A DNA stretch of 64,000 bases from Terrimesophilobacter sp044464485 (lineage in GTDB: Bacteria > Actinomycetota > Actinomycetes > Actinomycetales > Microbacteriaceae): the NCBI GenBank assembly GCA_044464485.1, contig JBIQLG010000002.1:234416-298415 (forward strand), in the 5' to 3' direction. The position numbers and the translations under genes are program-made. Under the pieces are notes generated by a model. The model worked only from the letters and a program-made list of their open reading frames with translations, was not told the DNA's origin and did no database searches. This document shows positions 24,769 through 33,450 of the stretch, piece by piece. Numbering within the stretch: position 1 is the first letter of the stretch; each line of letters begins with the position of its first letter.

Positions 24769-26463
24769 TCAGCGCGGCAACGGCACCTCGATAATCGTTC
24801 TGCCCTGCGGTGTGCTCAACGCTTCGTCGAGCTGACCGCGATTTTCTGCGCGCACGTAATTCCATCCGTACGCCGCCGCGAGCTCGGCGATACGCACATC
24901 GTGCGGCGTGTACAGCACCCGGTCGAACGCGCCGGCATCCGCGGTTTCGGCAACCTCGAGCGAGTCGAAAATCGTGCCGCCGCCGTCGTTTCCGACGACC
25001 AGCTGAATGCGGGGCACCTGCTCACCGGGTGATTCGAGCAACGAGCCGACATCGTGCAGCAGCGCAAGGTCACCCATGATCACTCGCGTTGTTCCGCCCG
25101 CAGCGTTTCCGGCATCCGGAGCGTTCTGGCTCGCCAGCGCGATTCCCGTGGCGGTGGCGATGGTTCCATCGATTCCCGCGAGCCCCCGATTGGCATGGAC
25201 GCGGATGTTCTTGCCCGGCACCACCCGATCAGCCTCGCGGATGAGCCGCGACGATGCGAACACGAGTCGGTCGTGCGGCCACGTTTTCTGCCACACGGTC
25301 TCCACGAGCATGCGCCTGGTCACACTTTCGCGAAACACGGCAAGTTGCGCGGCCGTGAACTCTCGCACCGCCCGGCGGTCGTCGGTGCGTGCGTCGGCCG
25401 GCACCGCGACCGCTTCCGCCTCGAGCAGGTCGTGGCTCGCATTAACCCAGCGCGCGACCCAGGAGGGATCGGCCCCGGCATCCGAGCCGACGACGGATAC
25501 GGCATCCACAAATTCGGCTACCGCGTGACCAGGGTTGTAGTCTTCCGCGGCACTGCTGCGCACGACGACGGATTCCACGCCCGCACGTTGGATGAGCTGC
25601 GGCACTTCGCGACTGAGCGTTGGATGGCCGAAAACGATGACCCTGCGCACGCTCCCACCGAATTCGGGCAGTTTCAGTAGTTCGCGATACGCGACCACGA
25701 GGTTGCGACCGAAATGCGCCCCGCTGCACACTTCCGCGATGAGGGGAGCACCGAGCGCGTGTGCGGTTTCTTCGGCGACAGCGCCGGCACCTGCGCCCGC
25801 CACCACGACGGTTCCCGGTGCGCGCTCGATCGGCGAACCTGCGACATCGCGCGCGATACGCGGCTTCGGCTCGCTTCTCGCTTCGTCCAATATCGATCGA
25901 TCGAACTTCCCGGAGAGCGGCTCGCGAAATGCCACGTTGATGTGCACCGGACCGGGAGACCCCGAGTAACCGATCGCCGCCGAGAAAACCGCGCGCGCGA
26001 GTTGCCCCGGATACGCGGGATCAAAATTCGCGTCCGTGGGCGCCGCGACCTCGCGTGCTAGGCTCACGAAGTTGCTGAACATGCCGAGTTGATGCGTTGT
26101 CTGATTCGAGCCGATGCCGCGAAGCTCCTCCGGTCTGTCCGCGGTCACGAGAATCATCGGAACACCGGAATGGTGCGCCTCGAGAACGGCAGGCATGAGG
26201 TTCGCGACCGCGGTACCGGAGGTTGTGACGAGCATCGCGGGAACGCCCGATTCGGCCGCTAATCCCAGCGCGAGAAACCCCGCGCTCCTCTCATCGATCC
26301 GTACGGAAAGGGTAAGGAGCCCGGCGCTTTCAAACTCCGCAGCGGCGAGGGCGAGCGCCTGCGAACGCGAACCAGGACACACGACGACGTGCCGAACCCC
26401 TTGAGCAATGAATTCCGAAAGGAGAGCCGCCGAAAACGCGGACGGACCGACCTCAGAGGTCAC
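24769..26463 (-). CDS. menD: SEPHCHC synthase (2-succinyl-5-enolpyruvyl-6-hydroxy-3-cyclohexene-1-carboxylate synthase)
   Basis: A 564-residue thiamine-diphosphate enzyme. Recognisable segments are VVCPGSRSQALALAA, IDERSAGFLALGLA, TTSGTAVANLMPAVLEAHHSGVPMILVTADRPEELRG, and the ThDP-binding part GDLALLHDVGSLL with a later NDGGGTIF. It joins isochorismate and 2-oxoglutarate. The GTG start overlaps the upstream gene's stop (GTGA), showing coupling. Confidence 0.96.
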   Translation of the reverse strand: MTSEVGPSAFSAALLSEFIAQGVRHVVVCPGSRSQALALAAAEFESAGLLTLSVRIDERSAGFLALGLAAESGVPAMLVTTSGTAVANLMPAVLEAHHSGVPMILVTADRPEELRGIGSNQTTHQLGMFSNFVSLAREVAAPTDANFDPAYPGQLARAVFSAAIGYSGSPGPVHINVAFREPLSGKFDRSILDEARSEPKPRIARDVAGSPIERAPGTVVVAGAGAGAVAEETAHALGAPLIAEVCSGAHFGRNLVVAYRELLKLPEFGGSVRRVIVFGHPTLSREVPQLIQRAGVESVVVRSSAAEDYNPGHAVAEFVDAVSVVGSDAGADPSWVARWVNASHDLLEAEAVAVPADARTDDRRAVREFTAAQLAVFRESVTRRMLVETVWQKTWPHDRLVFASSRLIREADRVVPGKNIRVHANRGLAGIDGTIATATGIALASQNAPDAGNAAGGTTRVIMGDLALLHDVGSLLESPGEQVPRIQLVVGNDGGGTIFDSLEVAETADAGAFDRVLYTPHDVRIAELAAAYGWNYVRAENRGQLDEALSTPQGRTIIEVPLPR

Positions 26464-26798
26464 TTCTCGTGCGAATCGTCGTCGAGGTCGGCAATCTCCT
26501 TCTCCAGTTGGCGGATGCGCTCCTGCTGCGCCGCGTCGGAACGCAAGCCGTGCAGGAATGTGGGGTCGTCATCGGGCGCCATGCTGCCGCGCCGTTGACT
26601 GCTGCCATGACTCCGGTCTTTTCCGATGGCGAACCACAGCGCACCACCGACAATGCTCAGCAGAAGAACAACCGCGATCCACGCGCCCTTCGGTATGCCC
26701 CGCGCGCGACGCGCATCCGTCACCACACAGTCCACGACCGCGTACACCCAAAACCCGATCGCGAGGGCAATCACCGCTAACGTCAGAAAGGCTCGCAT
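26460..26798 (-). CDS. PLD nuclease N-terminal (PLDc_N) domain membrane protein
   Basis: A 112-residue protein with two transmembrane segments (about 1-23 and 37-56) bearing the WVYAVVDCVVTDARRARGIPKGAWIAVVLLLSIVGGALWF signature of PLDc_N proteins, then a charged coiled-coil tail (QQERIRQLEKEIADLDDD). No phospholipase domain follows, so the family name implies no enzyme. TACAAT six bases ahead supports the ATG at 26798 over a longer frame. First gene of the menD operon. Confidence 0.82.
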   Translation of the reverse strand: MRAFLTLAVIALAIGFWVYAVVDCVVTDARRARGIPKGAWIAVVLLLSIVGGALWFAIGKDRSHGSSQRRGSMAPDDDPTFLHGLRSDAAQQERIRQLEKEIADLDDDSHEK

Positions 26799-26804
26799 GT
26801 GCTG

Positions 26805-26810
26805 ATTGTA
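26805..26810 (-). promoter_or_regulatory. leaderless -10 box of PLDc_N-menD operon
   Basis: TACAAT on the minus strand, six bases, then ATG at 26798. Confidence 0.6.
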
Positions 26811-26867
26811 GGCCAGCATGCGGTGTGAACGCTGGTCGGGCAACTCATCACGCCCTTACCGGCGACG

Positions 26868-26873
26868 TAGACT
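26868..26873 (+). promoter_or_regulatory. leaderless -10 box of DUF4229 gene
   Basis: TAGACT, six bases, then GTG at 26880. It is divergent from the menD operon box. Confidence 0.6.
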
Positions 26874-26879
26874 TACCGG

Positions 26880-27161
26880 GTGAGTTCGACGCGACGCATT
26901 GTTATTTACTCTCTTTTGCGGGTGGGCCTGTTCGCCGTGCCGTTCACCATTTTTATGCTGCTGCGGATTGAATGGTGGGTCTCCGCAATTCTCGCCACCG
27001 TCGTTGCAGCGTGCCTTTCCTACATCTTCCTGCGCAAGCAGCGCGACGAGGTTGCCGCCACGGTTCAGAACTGGGGCAAAGGCGAGAAGCGGGACGCAGA
27101 CAACGATCTCGAAAACGCCCTGCTCGACCGGCTCTCTGATTCCGAATCGAACGACGACTAG
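26880..27161 (+). CDS. DUF4229 membrane protein
   Basis: A 93-residue protein with two transmembrane helices (about 8-28 and 31-50), then an acidic tail with FLRKQRDEVAATVQNW and DADNDLENALLDRL. This pattern is the actinobacterial DUF4229 family, frequently beside menaquinone genes and of unknown function. The GTG start follows a -10 box directly. Confidence 0.85.
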   Translation: MSSTRRIVIYSLLRVGLFAVPFTIFMLLRIEWWVSAILATVVAACLSYIFLRKQRDEVAATVQNWGKGEKRDADNDLENALLDRLSDSESNDD

Positions 27162-27200
27162 CGAACAGGTTCGCGTTCACGCGGGGCGCGGCCCTTCCCG

Positions 27201-28277
27201 CTAAAACGCGATGGTCACCGCGAGGCCGACCCCGAACACGAGCGCCGTGAGGCTCGTGAGCTTCAACACGAGCAGATACTCCTGCGCAGTCTTTGCGGTC
27301 AACACGATGATGGTCGCCGGGATGGCGAGAAGAAGCGCGAAATACACGAGGTAGGCGTTCAGGTAGAACAACACGAAGAAATACAGCAACACGAAGGGCA
27401 CGAGGAGAAACACGGTGAACAGCACGCGCGATGCTGTGGTTCCCACCAGAACCGACAGCGTGCGCTTTCCGGCGACCCGGTCCTGATCCATGTCGCGCAG
27501 GTTGTTCGCCATGAGCACGGCGCTGGCAAGGAGGCCCGCCGCGACTCCGGCGATCCAGCTCTCGAGGTTGACCTTCCCCACCTGCACAAACGTTGTTCCC
27601 GCGGTTGCCACGACACCGAAGAACACGAAGACGAACACTTCACCAAGTCCGTAGTAGCCGTAGGGATGCTTACCTCCCGTGTAGAACCAGGCGGCGAGCA
27701 CGCATGCGGCGCCCACCGCAAGCATCCAGTACTGCTCGCTGAGAACGACCACCGCCACCCCGGCGATCGCCGCCACGGCGAAGAAAAAGAGCGCGACGAA
27801 CAGGACCGTTCTCGGTTTGGCCGCGCCAGAACCGGTCAGCCGGGACGGACCGACACGGAGGTTATCCGTTCCCCGGATGCCATCGGAGTAGTCGTTCGCG
27901 TAATTCACGCCGATCTGCAGACCGAGGGCGACGGCCAGACACAGCAGCGCCCGAACCCAGTGCCAGCCCTCGAAACCATCCGCGGCGTGTGCCGCTGCCG
28001 TGCCCAGCGCTACGGGTGCTATCGCGAGCGGAAGGGTGCGGATGCGCGCTCCGCCGATCCAGTCCCCGAGCGTAGCGCGGGCCGCGACCGGCACCGGTGA
28101 GCGGCCGCCTGGGCGCCCGCCCTTGCGCTTGGATTTGGGCTTGGGCTTCTTCTCGAAAGTGGCGGTCTCGGCAACGCGCTGCTTCGAGGACTGCTTCACC
28201 GGTTCTCGCACTGCGCCCTTCACGGGGGTTTTGGACGGGTCGATGCGCTGCGCACGGGGGTTACTGTTCCTGGCCAC
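27201..28277 (-). CDS. menA: 1,4-dihydroxy-2-naphthoate polyprenyltransferase
   Basis: A 358-residue UbiA-family membrane prenyltransferase with about eight transmembrane helices. The two Asp-rich motifs are NYANDYSDGIRGTD and NNLRDMDQDRVAGKRTL. It attaches the prenyl tail to DHNA. Compared with usual homologues of about 290-300 residues it carries a roughly 60-residue N-terminal Lys/Arg/Pro-rich extension. TAAGAT lies six bases before the GTG, so the extension appears to be translated. Confidence 0.94.
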   Translation of the reverse strand: MARNSNPRAQRIDPSKTPVKGAVREPVKQSSKQRVAETATFEKKPKPKSKRKGGRPGGRSPVPVAARATLGDWIGGARIRTLPLAIAPVALGTAAAHAADGFEGWHWVRALLCLAVALGLQIGVNYANDYSDGIRGTDNLRVGPSRLTGSGAAKPRTVLFVALFFFAVAAIAGVAVVVLSEQYWMLAVGAACVLAAWFYTGGKHPYGYYGLGEVFVFVFFGVVATAGTTFVQVGKVNLESWIAGVAAGLLASAVLMANNLRDMDQDRVAGKRTLSVLVGTTASRVLFTVFLLVPFVLLYFFVLFYLNAYLVYFALLLAIPATIIVLTAKTAQEYLLVLKLTSLTALVFGVGLAVTIAF

Positions 28278-28283
28278 GAATCG

Positions 28284-28289
28284 ATCTTA
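28284..28289 (-). promoter_or_regulatory. leaderless -10 box of menA
   Basis: TAAGAT on the minus strand, six bases, then GTG at 28277. It overlaps the last codons of menE. Confidence 0.55.
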
Positions 28290-29405
28290 CTGAGCACGGC
28301 GAGCGAGGATTCGCCTGATGGCAGTGCGGTCGGGTTTGCCGCTGGCAAGAACGGGCAGGTTCGCGACAACGACGAGTTCGGCGGGTCTGGCCTCGGCGCC
28401 GAGCGTGCCGCCAACGTGGGCGCGGACATCCTCCAGCGATGCGGCGGCCTCGCTCACGACCACCGGAACCTCGCCCCAGCGCTCATCCGACCGCGACACC
28501 ACAACCGCGTGGGCAAGCCCGCTCATCGAATTCACCGCGCGCTCCACTGCCGAGAGCGATACTTTGACGCCGCCGGAGATGATGACGTCGTCGAGCCTGC
28601 CCGTGACACGGAGGACACCGTCGGCAATCGTTCCCTCATCGGAGGTGCGGTACCACCGACCTTCGTCATCCGTGAAAAATTGCCGCGAGGTACGGGGCTC
28701 GTCGTCCAGATATCCTTCGGCGAGCGTCGGACCTCCCAGCTGCACTTCGCCATCGTGTACGCGCATCATCACGCCCGAAAGCGGTGCGCCGTCGTAGACG
28801 CAACCACCGCTGGTTTCACTCGAACCGTAACTGCGCGTGACATTCAGGCCGAGTTCGAGGGCCTGCGCCAGCAGCGTTTGCGGTGTCGCCTGGCCTCCCA
28901 CCAAAATCCGATCGAATCGGCGCAGAGTTTCCAGCGCACCCTCCACCGCCAGGAGTGCGGAAAGCTGGGCGGGCACGAGTGACGTGAATCGTGCGTCTTC
29001 CTGAAGCCGTGCAGCTTCCACGACGAACGCAAACGGGTCGAAGCGTCCCCCCGGCAAGATGACCGGTTCTGTTCCCGCCGCAATCGACCTCACAAGCACG
29101 TTGATTCCCGCAATGTAATGCGCGGGAAGCGCGAGCAACCATTGGCCCCCGCCTCCCAGCGCTTCAGCGGATGCCGCTGCGCTTGCCAGCAGGGCGGCGG
29201 CGCTGAGCGCAACCCGCTTGGGCTCACCCGTCGAACCGCTTGATTGCACGACCAGCGAAACGGCCCCCGGCACTTCCGAAGGAATCGAAGTGCGGTCGGC
29301 TGCGGGCGCCAGCGGCATCACGGCGTGACCGCCGTCGAGAGCGCTCCGGAGCCCAGCGAGCACAGCCTCTGCGGAGTCGTCAACGACGTCGAGAGGTCGC
29401 GGCAT
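28287..29405 (-). CDS. menE: o-succinylbenzoate--CoA ligase
   Basis: A 372-residue acyl-adenylating enzyme, short like actinobacterial MenE. The P-loop SLVVQSSGSTGEPKRVALS, SYGSSETSGGCVYDG, the YRTSDEG motif, RLDDVIISGGVKVSL and the C-terminal LASGKPDRTAIRR lysine region are all present. It activates o-succinylbenzoate. The ATG overlaps the menB stop by one base (TGATG), so menB and menE are coupled. Confidence 0.93.
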   Translation of the reverse strand: MPRPLDVVDDSAEAVLAGLRSALDGGHAVMPLAPAADRTSIPSEVPGAVSLVVQSSGSTGEPKRVALSAAALLASAAASAEALGGGGQWLLALPAHYIAGINVLVRSIAAGTEPVILPGGRFDPFAFVVEAARLQEDARFTSLVPAQLSALLAVEGALETLRRFDRILVGGQATPQTLLAQALELGLNVTRSYGSSETSGGCVYDGAPLSGVMMRVHDGEVQLGGPTLAEGYLDDEPRTSRQFFTDDEGRWYRTSDEGTIADGVLRVTGRLDDVIISGGVKVSLSAVERAVNSMSGLAHAVVVSRSDERWGEVPVVVSEAAASLEDVRAHVGGTLGAEARPAELVVVANLPVLASGKPDRTAIRRILARRAQ

Positions 29406-30289
29406 CAGTACTGCCAGGGAAAAGGCGACCAGTCGGGTGAGCGCTTCTCCAGGAAGGAATCTCGACCCTCCACCGCTTCGTCGGTGCCATAGGCGAGCCT
29501 CGTGGCCTCACCGGCGAACACCTGCTGACCGACGAGCCCGTCATCCACGGCGTTGAAGGCGAACTTGAGCATGCGGATCGACGTGGGCGACTTGGTCAGG
29601 ATCTCCCTGGCCCACTCATACGCGGTCGCCTCCAACCGGCCATGCGGCACTACCGCGTTCACGGCCCCCGCCTCGTACGCGCGTTCGGCCGAATACTCGC
29701 GCGCCAGAAAAAACACCTCGCGTGCGAACTTCTGGCCCACCTGCCTGGCAAAATACGCACTGCCATAGCCGGCGTCGAACGAGCCGACATCCGCGTCGGT
29801 TTGCTTGAACCTGCCGTGCTCCGCGCTGGCGATCGTCAGGTCGCAGACCACGTGAAGCGAATGCCCGCCCCCAGCCGCCCATCCGGGCACGACGGCAATG
29901 ACGACCTTCGGCATGAAACGGATGAGGCGCTGCACCTCCAGAATGTGCAGTCGTCCGACGGTTCCCGCGCCATCGTATTGGTAGCCGTCCCGCCCTCGAA
30001 CTCTCTGGTCGCCGCCCGAGCAAAACGCCCAGCCGCCGTCGGTGGGGCTCGGCCCGTTGCCGGTGAGGAGCACTACGCCGATTTTCGGATTCTGCCGTGC
30101 GTCGTCGAGGGCTCGAAAAAGCTCGTCGACGGTCGGCGGGCGGAAGGCGTTGCGAACTTCCGGTCGATTGAAGGCGATGCGCGCTACTCGACCATCGCGA
30201 TCGTGGTGATAGGTGATGTCGTTGAGGTCGCCAAAGCCCGGTGCCTCTCGCCACAGCGAGGGGTCGAACAGTTCAGAGACGGTGCTCAT
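29405..30289 (-). CDS. menB: 1,4-dihydroxy-2-naphthoyl-CoA synthase
   Basis: A 294-residue crotonase-fold enzyme with RIAFNRPEVRNAFRP, the oxyanion region FCSGGDQRVRGRDGYQY, GWAAGGGHSLHVVCDLTIAS and the catalytic loop GSFDAGYGSAYFAR. It closes the second ring of the naphthoquinone from succinylbenzoyl-CoA. A longer frame exists, but the ATG at 30289 overlaps the previous gene's stop (TGATG) and matches the family N-terminus. Confidence 0.96.
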   Translation of the reverse strand: MSTVSELFDPSLWREAPGFGDLNDITYHHDRDGRVARIAFNRPEVRNAFRPPTVDELFRALDDARQNPKIGVVLLTGNGPSPTDGGWAFCSGGDQRVRGRDGYQYDGAGTVGRLHILEVQRLIRFMPKVVIAVVPGWAAGGGHSLHVVCDLTIASAEHGRFKQTDADVGSFDAGYGSAYFARQVGQKFAREVFFLAREYSAERAYEAGAVNAVVPHGRLEATAYEWAREILTKSPTSIRMLKFAFNAVDDGLVGQQVFAGEATRLAYGTDEAVEGRDSFLEKRSPDWSPFPWQY

Positions 30290-30591
30290 CACAGCGACTC
30301 GAAAAATGAGAGAACGTGCAGAACGATAAACGGATTCGCGATCACAGAGACAATCATGGCCGCAATCGCCCACAAGCGATGCTTCGGGTACGCGAGAGCG
30401 ACGGCGCCGAGCAGAAACGGTACGACAGTGAGAACGATGAGCAGTTTTGCGATGATCCCCGCCGCGACGGGACTACCGCTGTTGGCCAGATAAATCGCAA
30501 CGCCTTCCATGATAAGCAGGAACGCCGCGAGCGTGAAGGCAATATCCGCCAGCGGTGGAAAGCGCCGGAAGAACGTCGTCAACGCGGTCAC
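30289..30591 (-). CDS. small membrane protein of unknown function, coupled to menB
   Basis: About 100 residues with three predicted transmembrane segments (near 15-35, 45-65 and 75-95). The frame is open much further upstream, but GAGGAGG lies six bases before a GTG at 30591 and sets the likely start; upstream starts would run into menC on the other strand. Its stop overlaps the menB ATG. I do not recognise the family. Location suggests a link to the quinone operon. Confidence 0.65.
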   Translation of the reverse strand: MTALTTFFRRFPPLADIAFTLAAFLLIMEGVAIYLANSGSPVAAGIIAKLLIVLTVVPFLLGAVALAYPKHRLWAIAAMIVSVIANPFIVLHVLSFFESL

Positions 30592-30673
30592 TGTTGCCTC
30601 CTCTCCCACGCGCCGCAGAACCGAAACGGGCACCATCAGGATATTCCACCCCGCATACAGGCAAACTGGAGGC

Positions 30674-31669
30674 GTGCCCTCCTCCTCTGTGAAACCGCCT
30701 TCGCTGGCCGAATTGCTCGACACCGCACGCGTCGTGTCCCTTCCCCTCGCGCGTCGTTTCCGGGGACTGGACGCTCGCGAGGCAATGCTCGTGCGCGGGC
30801 CACGCGGATGGAGCGAGTTCTCGCCGTTCACAGAATACGACGACCTCGAATCTTCGGCGTGGCTTGCCGCTGCCCTGGACTATGGCTGGAACGATCCCCC
30901 GGCTCCGCTCCGGACGACGGTCATGGTCAATGCCACGCTTCCCGCTGTCGCGACCGCCGATGTCGCCCGCGTGCTCGCACGCTTTCCCGGTTGCCGCACG
31001 GTGAAGGTGAAAGTCGCCGAGCAGGGTCAGGATCTTTCCGCGGACGTCGCGAGAGTTGCCGAGGTGCGACGCCGCCTCGGTACCGAGGCAAGGGTCCGCG
31101 TGGATGCCAACGGCAACTGGAGCGTCGATGAGGCAGAGCAGGCCATGCGCGCGCTCGCTGATTTCGATCTCGAGTACGCGGAGCAGCCGTGTGCGAGCGT
31201 CGCCGAGCTCAGCGAGCTGCGCTCTCGGATAGCCGATCTCGGCATCCTCATCGCCGCGGATGAAAGCGTGCGCAAGGCCAGTGACCCGCTGGCGGTCGCG
31301 CGCGCGGGGGCCGCCGACATCCTCGTCATCAAGGCGCAGCCTTTGGGTGGCGTGCGGTCGGCACTGCACATCGTGTCGGATGCCGGCCTCCCCGTGGTCG
31401 TCTCCAGCGCTCTCGACACCTCGGTGGGGCTCGCGATGGGAGCGAGTCTCGCGGCGGCAGTACCGGAGCTCCACTTCGACTGCGGCTTGGGAACCGCGGC
31501 GCTCCTCGCCGCAGACGTCACCGCGCATCCCCTCCTTCCCGTGGATGGCGCAATCACCGTCGGCCGGGTCGAGGTCGATGAGGAGTTGCTGGAACGCTTT
31601 GCCGCGCCACCCGACCGCGTGCAGTGGTGGCGTGCGCGGCTCGAGCGATGCCTCGCCCTCGTGAGCTGA
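30674..31669 (+). CDS. menC: o-succinylbenzoate synthase
   Basis: A 331-residue enolase-superfamily enzyme. The catalytic and metal residues are visible: KVK in CRTVKVKVAE, Asp in VDANGNW, Glu in YAEQPC, Asp in AADES and Lys in VIKAQPLGGV. It dehydrates SHCHC to o-succinylbenzoate. The frame opens at 30509, but GTG at 30674 has GGAGG four bases ahead and is the family start. It is divergent from the small membrane protein-menB-menE unit. Confidence 0.94.
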   Translation: MPSSSVKPPSLAELLDTARVVSLPLARRFRGLDAREAMLVRGPRGWSEFSPFTEYDDLESSAWLAAALDYGWNDPPAPLRTTVMVNATLPAVATADVARVLARFPGCRTVKVKVAEQGQDLSADVARVAEVRRRLGTEARVRVDANGNWSVDEAEQAMRALADFDLEYAEQPCASVAELSELRSRIADLGILIAADESVRKASDPLAVARAGAADILVIKAQPLGGVRSALHIVSDAGLPVVVSSALDTSVGLAMGASLAAAVPELHFDCGLGTAALLAADVTAHPLLPVDGAITVGRVEVDEELLERFAAPPDRVQWWRARLERCLALVS

Positions 31670-31695
31670 GCGGCGAGCGGAATGCCCGACAGAGC

Positions 31696-32481
31696 CTAGT
31701 CTTTGTTGCGCCCGGGCACCGGTTGGATGTGCCCGGAGTAGATGGCGGCACGACGCTCGAACTCCGCTTTGTCCGATTGCTTCAGCATGAAGTCGCCGTG
31801 GTAAGCGATGGAAAGGTATTCGGGCTCCCAGCCGTGCTCGTCGACATCCTGTTTCGACCGCTCAGCAAGCACATTCGTGCGATCGTGGGAAAGGTCGAGG
31901 ATGGTGAAATTCAGGCTCCCACGGCTCACCTGGGGCGGCTGGCCCGTGAGCAGCCACCGACCCTGGTCTGTGAGTGTGAAGCCCCCGAAGTCCTCTAACG
32001 CACCCGGTCCCGTGAAGTTCTGAAGCGTTGGCGTGCCGAATCCGTTCTTTTGCATGACCTTGCTCACGATGTCCACCGCGCGCTGTTTGTCTTCCACCGT
32101 GCGCAGCGTCTGAGTGGTCTGCCAATTGACGCTGTCATACGTGTTCAGGAGTGAGGTGCCGTGAAATAGATTCGACTCGTAGCGGATATCGTCTTTCCCT
32201 TTCGCGACCCAGGCGAATCCGAATTCTGCCGTGATCGCCTCGCGCACCTGGGACATCGCCGCGTCGACGCGCGGTGAAAGCTCCTCGATTGTTTCGTTTC
32301 TGAGAACCTGATCGGTGGACACCTGCGGCACGCCTGGAAACTGGCTCCACGGCCTCGTCGGCGGAGAAAAAGCTCGGGCAAGGCCGATTCCGGCGAAAAC
32401 GCAGGCGACCGTAACGACGACGAGAAAAATCAACCAACCGCGCCAGCCGCGCCACCATCGCCAGCCGAAAAAGCGCTTCAC
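31696..32481 (-). CDS. membrane-anchored extracytoplasmic protein at end of cytochrome c operon
   Basis: A 261-residue protein with a Trp/Arg-rich N-terminus (KRFFGWRWWRGWRGW), a transmembrane helix (about 17-37) and a soluble outer domain of about 220 residues with no motif I recognise. The GTG start overlaps the ccsB stop (GTGA), so it is the last gene of the operon. An enclosing longer frame is an artefact. A role in cytochrome assembly is only inferred from position. Confidence 0.7.
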   Translation of the reverse strand: MKRFFGWRWWRGWRGWLIFLVVVTVACVFAGIGLARAFSPPTRPWSQFPGVPQVSTDQVLRNETIEELSPRVDAAMSQVREAITAEFGFAWVAKGKDDIRYESNLFHGTSLLNTYDSVNWQTTQTLRTVEDKQRAVDIVSKVMQKNGFGTPTLQNFTGPGALEDFGGFTLTDQGRWLLTGQPPQVSRGSLNFTILDLSHDRTNVLAERSKQDVDEHGWEPEYLSIAYHGDFMLKQSDKAEFERRAAIYSGHIQPVPGRNKD

Positions 32482-33446
32482 AGCCCTGAATACGTGTGCA
32501 GACCCTTGAAGAACAGGTTGACGATCGTGTAGTTGAACGCGACCGCGCCGAAACCGATGAGGGCGAGCCACGCCGACCGTGTGCCGCGCCAGCCACGCGT
32601 AGCCCTCGCGTGAATGTAGCCGGCAAACAGCACCCAGATGATGAAGGTCCACACCTCTTTGGTGTCCCAGCCCCAGTAGCGGCCCCAGGCGTGGTACGCC
32701 CAAATGGATCCCGCGATGAGCGTGAACGTCCAGAACACGAAGCCCACGACAATCACGCGATACGCGAGGTTCTCCAGAGCCTCGGCCTTGGGCATGGTGC
32801 CAAGGAAACGCATCCCGCTGAGCCGATCGGCTTCCCGCCGCGTTTGCAGCAATTGCACAATGGACAGTCCCGCTCCAACGCCGAAGAATGCGGTGCCAAG
32901 GGTGGCGACGAACACATGGATGACAAGCCAGTAAGACTGGAGGGCGGGGGGAAGCGGCGACACCGGCACGTAGAAGTTGAGGGTGCCCACGCCGAGAACG
33001 ATGAGCGCGAAGCCCGAAATGTAGGTGCCGAGAAACCGCAGATCCTGCCAGAACTGCAGGAACAAAAATACGCCGACCGCGATGGCCGATGATACGAGCG
33101 AGAACTCGAACATGTTCGACCAGGGCACGTGACCGTCGGCAAGACCGCGGAACACGGCACCGGCAACGTGAAGCACCCACGCCAGCGCCGTCAAAGCGAA
33201 GGCGACGCGTTCCATTCGCCGCGGGGGTTCTGCGACCCCGGTTTTCTCGCGCTCAAGCGTCGCGACGGCACCGCCTCTGGAGGCGACTGCATTTTGCCCC
33301 GCGGCCACCTCGACCACGGGCGCCGTCGCGCGAGCCGATCGTTTCGCCAGCTCGAGGGTGAAGAACACGAAGGCGAGCACGTACACGCCCATCGCGGAGT
33401 ATATGGCGACCAGAGCGAGGGAGTCGAAGGTTTCTGTCACGACCAC
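32478..33446 (-). CDS. ccsB: cytochrome c biogenesis protein CcsB
   Basis: A 322-residue multi-pass membrane protein (about eight helices) with the haem-handling tryptophan-rich motif WGRYWGWDTKEVWTFIIW, which defines the CcmC/CcsB family, and conserved periplasmic histidines (LVIHVFVATLG). With ResB it exports haem and attaches it to apocytochrome c (system II). It lies four bases after resB. Confidence 0.94.
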   Translation of the reverse strand: MVVTETFDSLALVAIYSAMGVYVLAFVFFTLELAKRSARATAPVVEVAAGQNAVASRGGAVATLEREKTGVAEPPRRMERVAFALTALAWVLHVAGAVFRGLADGHVPWSNMFEFSLVSSAIAVGVFLFLQFWQDLRFLGTYISGFALIVLGVGTLNFYVPVSPLPPALQSYWLVIHVFVATLGTAFFGVGAGLSIVQLLQTRREADRLSGMRFLGTMPKAEALENLAYRVIVVGFVFWTFTLIAGSIWAYHAWGRYWGWDTKEVWTFIIWVLFAGYIHARATRGWRGTRSAWLALIGFGAVAFNYTIVNLFFKGLHTYSGL

Positions 33447-33450
33447 CAGC

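Noticed and set aside
31696..33180. A 494-codon extension of the last gene in the cytochrome c operon
   Set aside because: The upstream part overlaps ccsB in another frame; the GTG at 32481 overlapping the ccsB stop is the sensible start.
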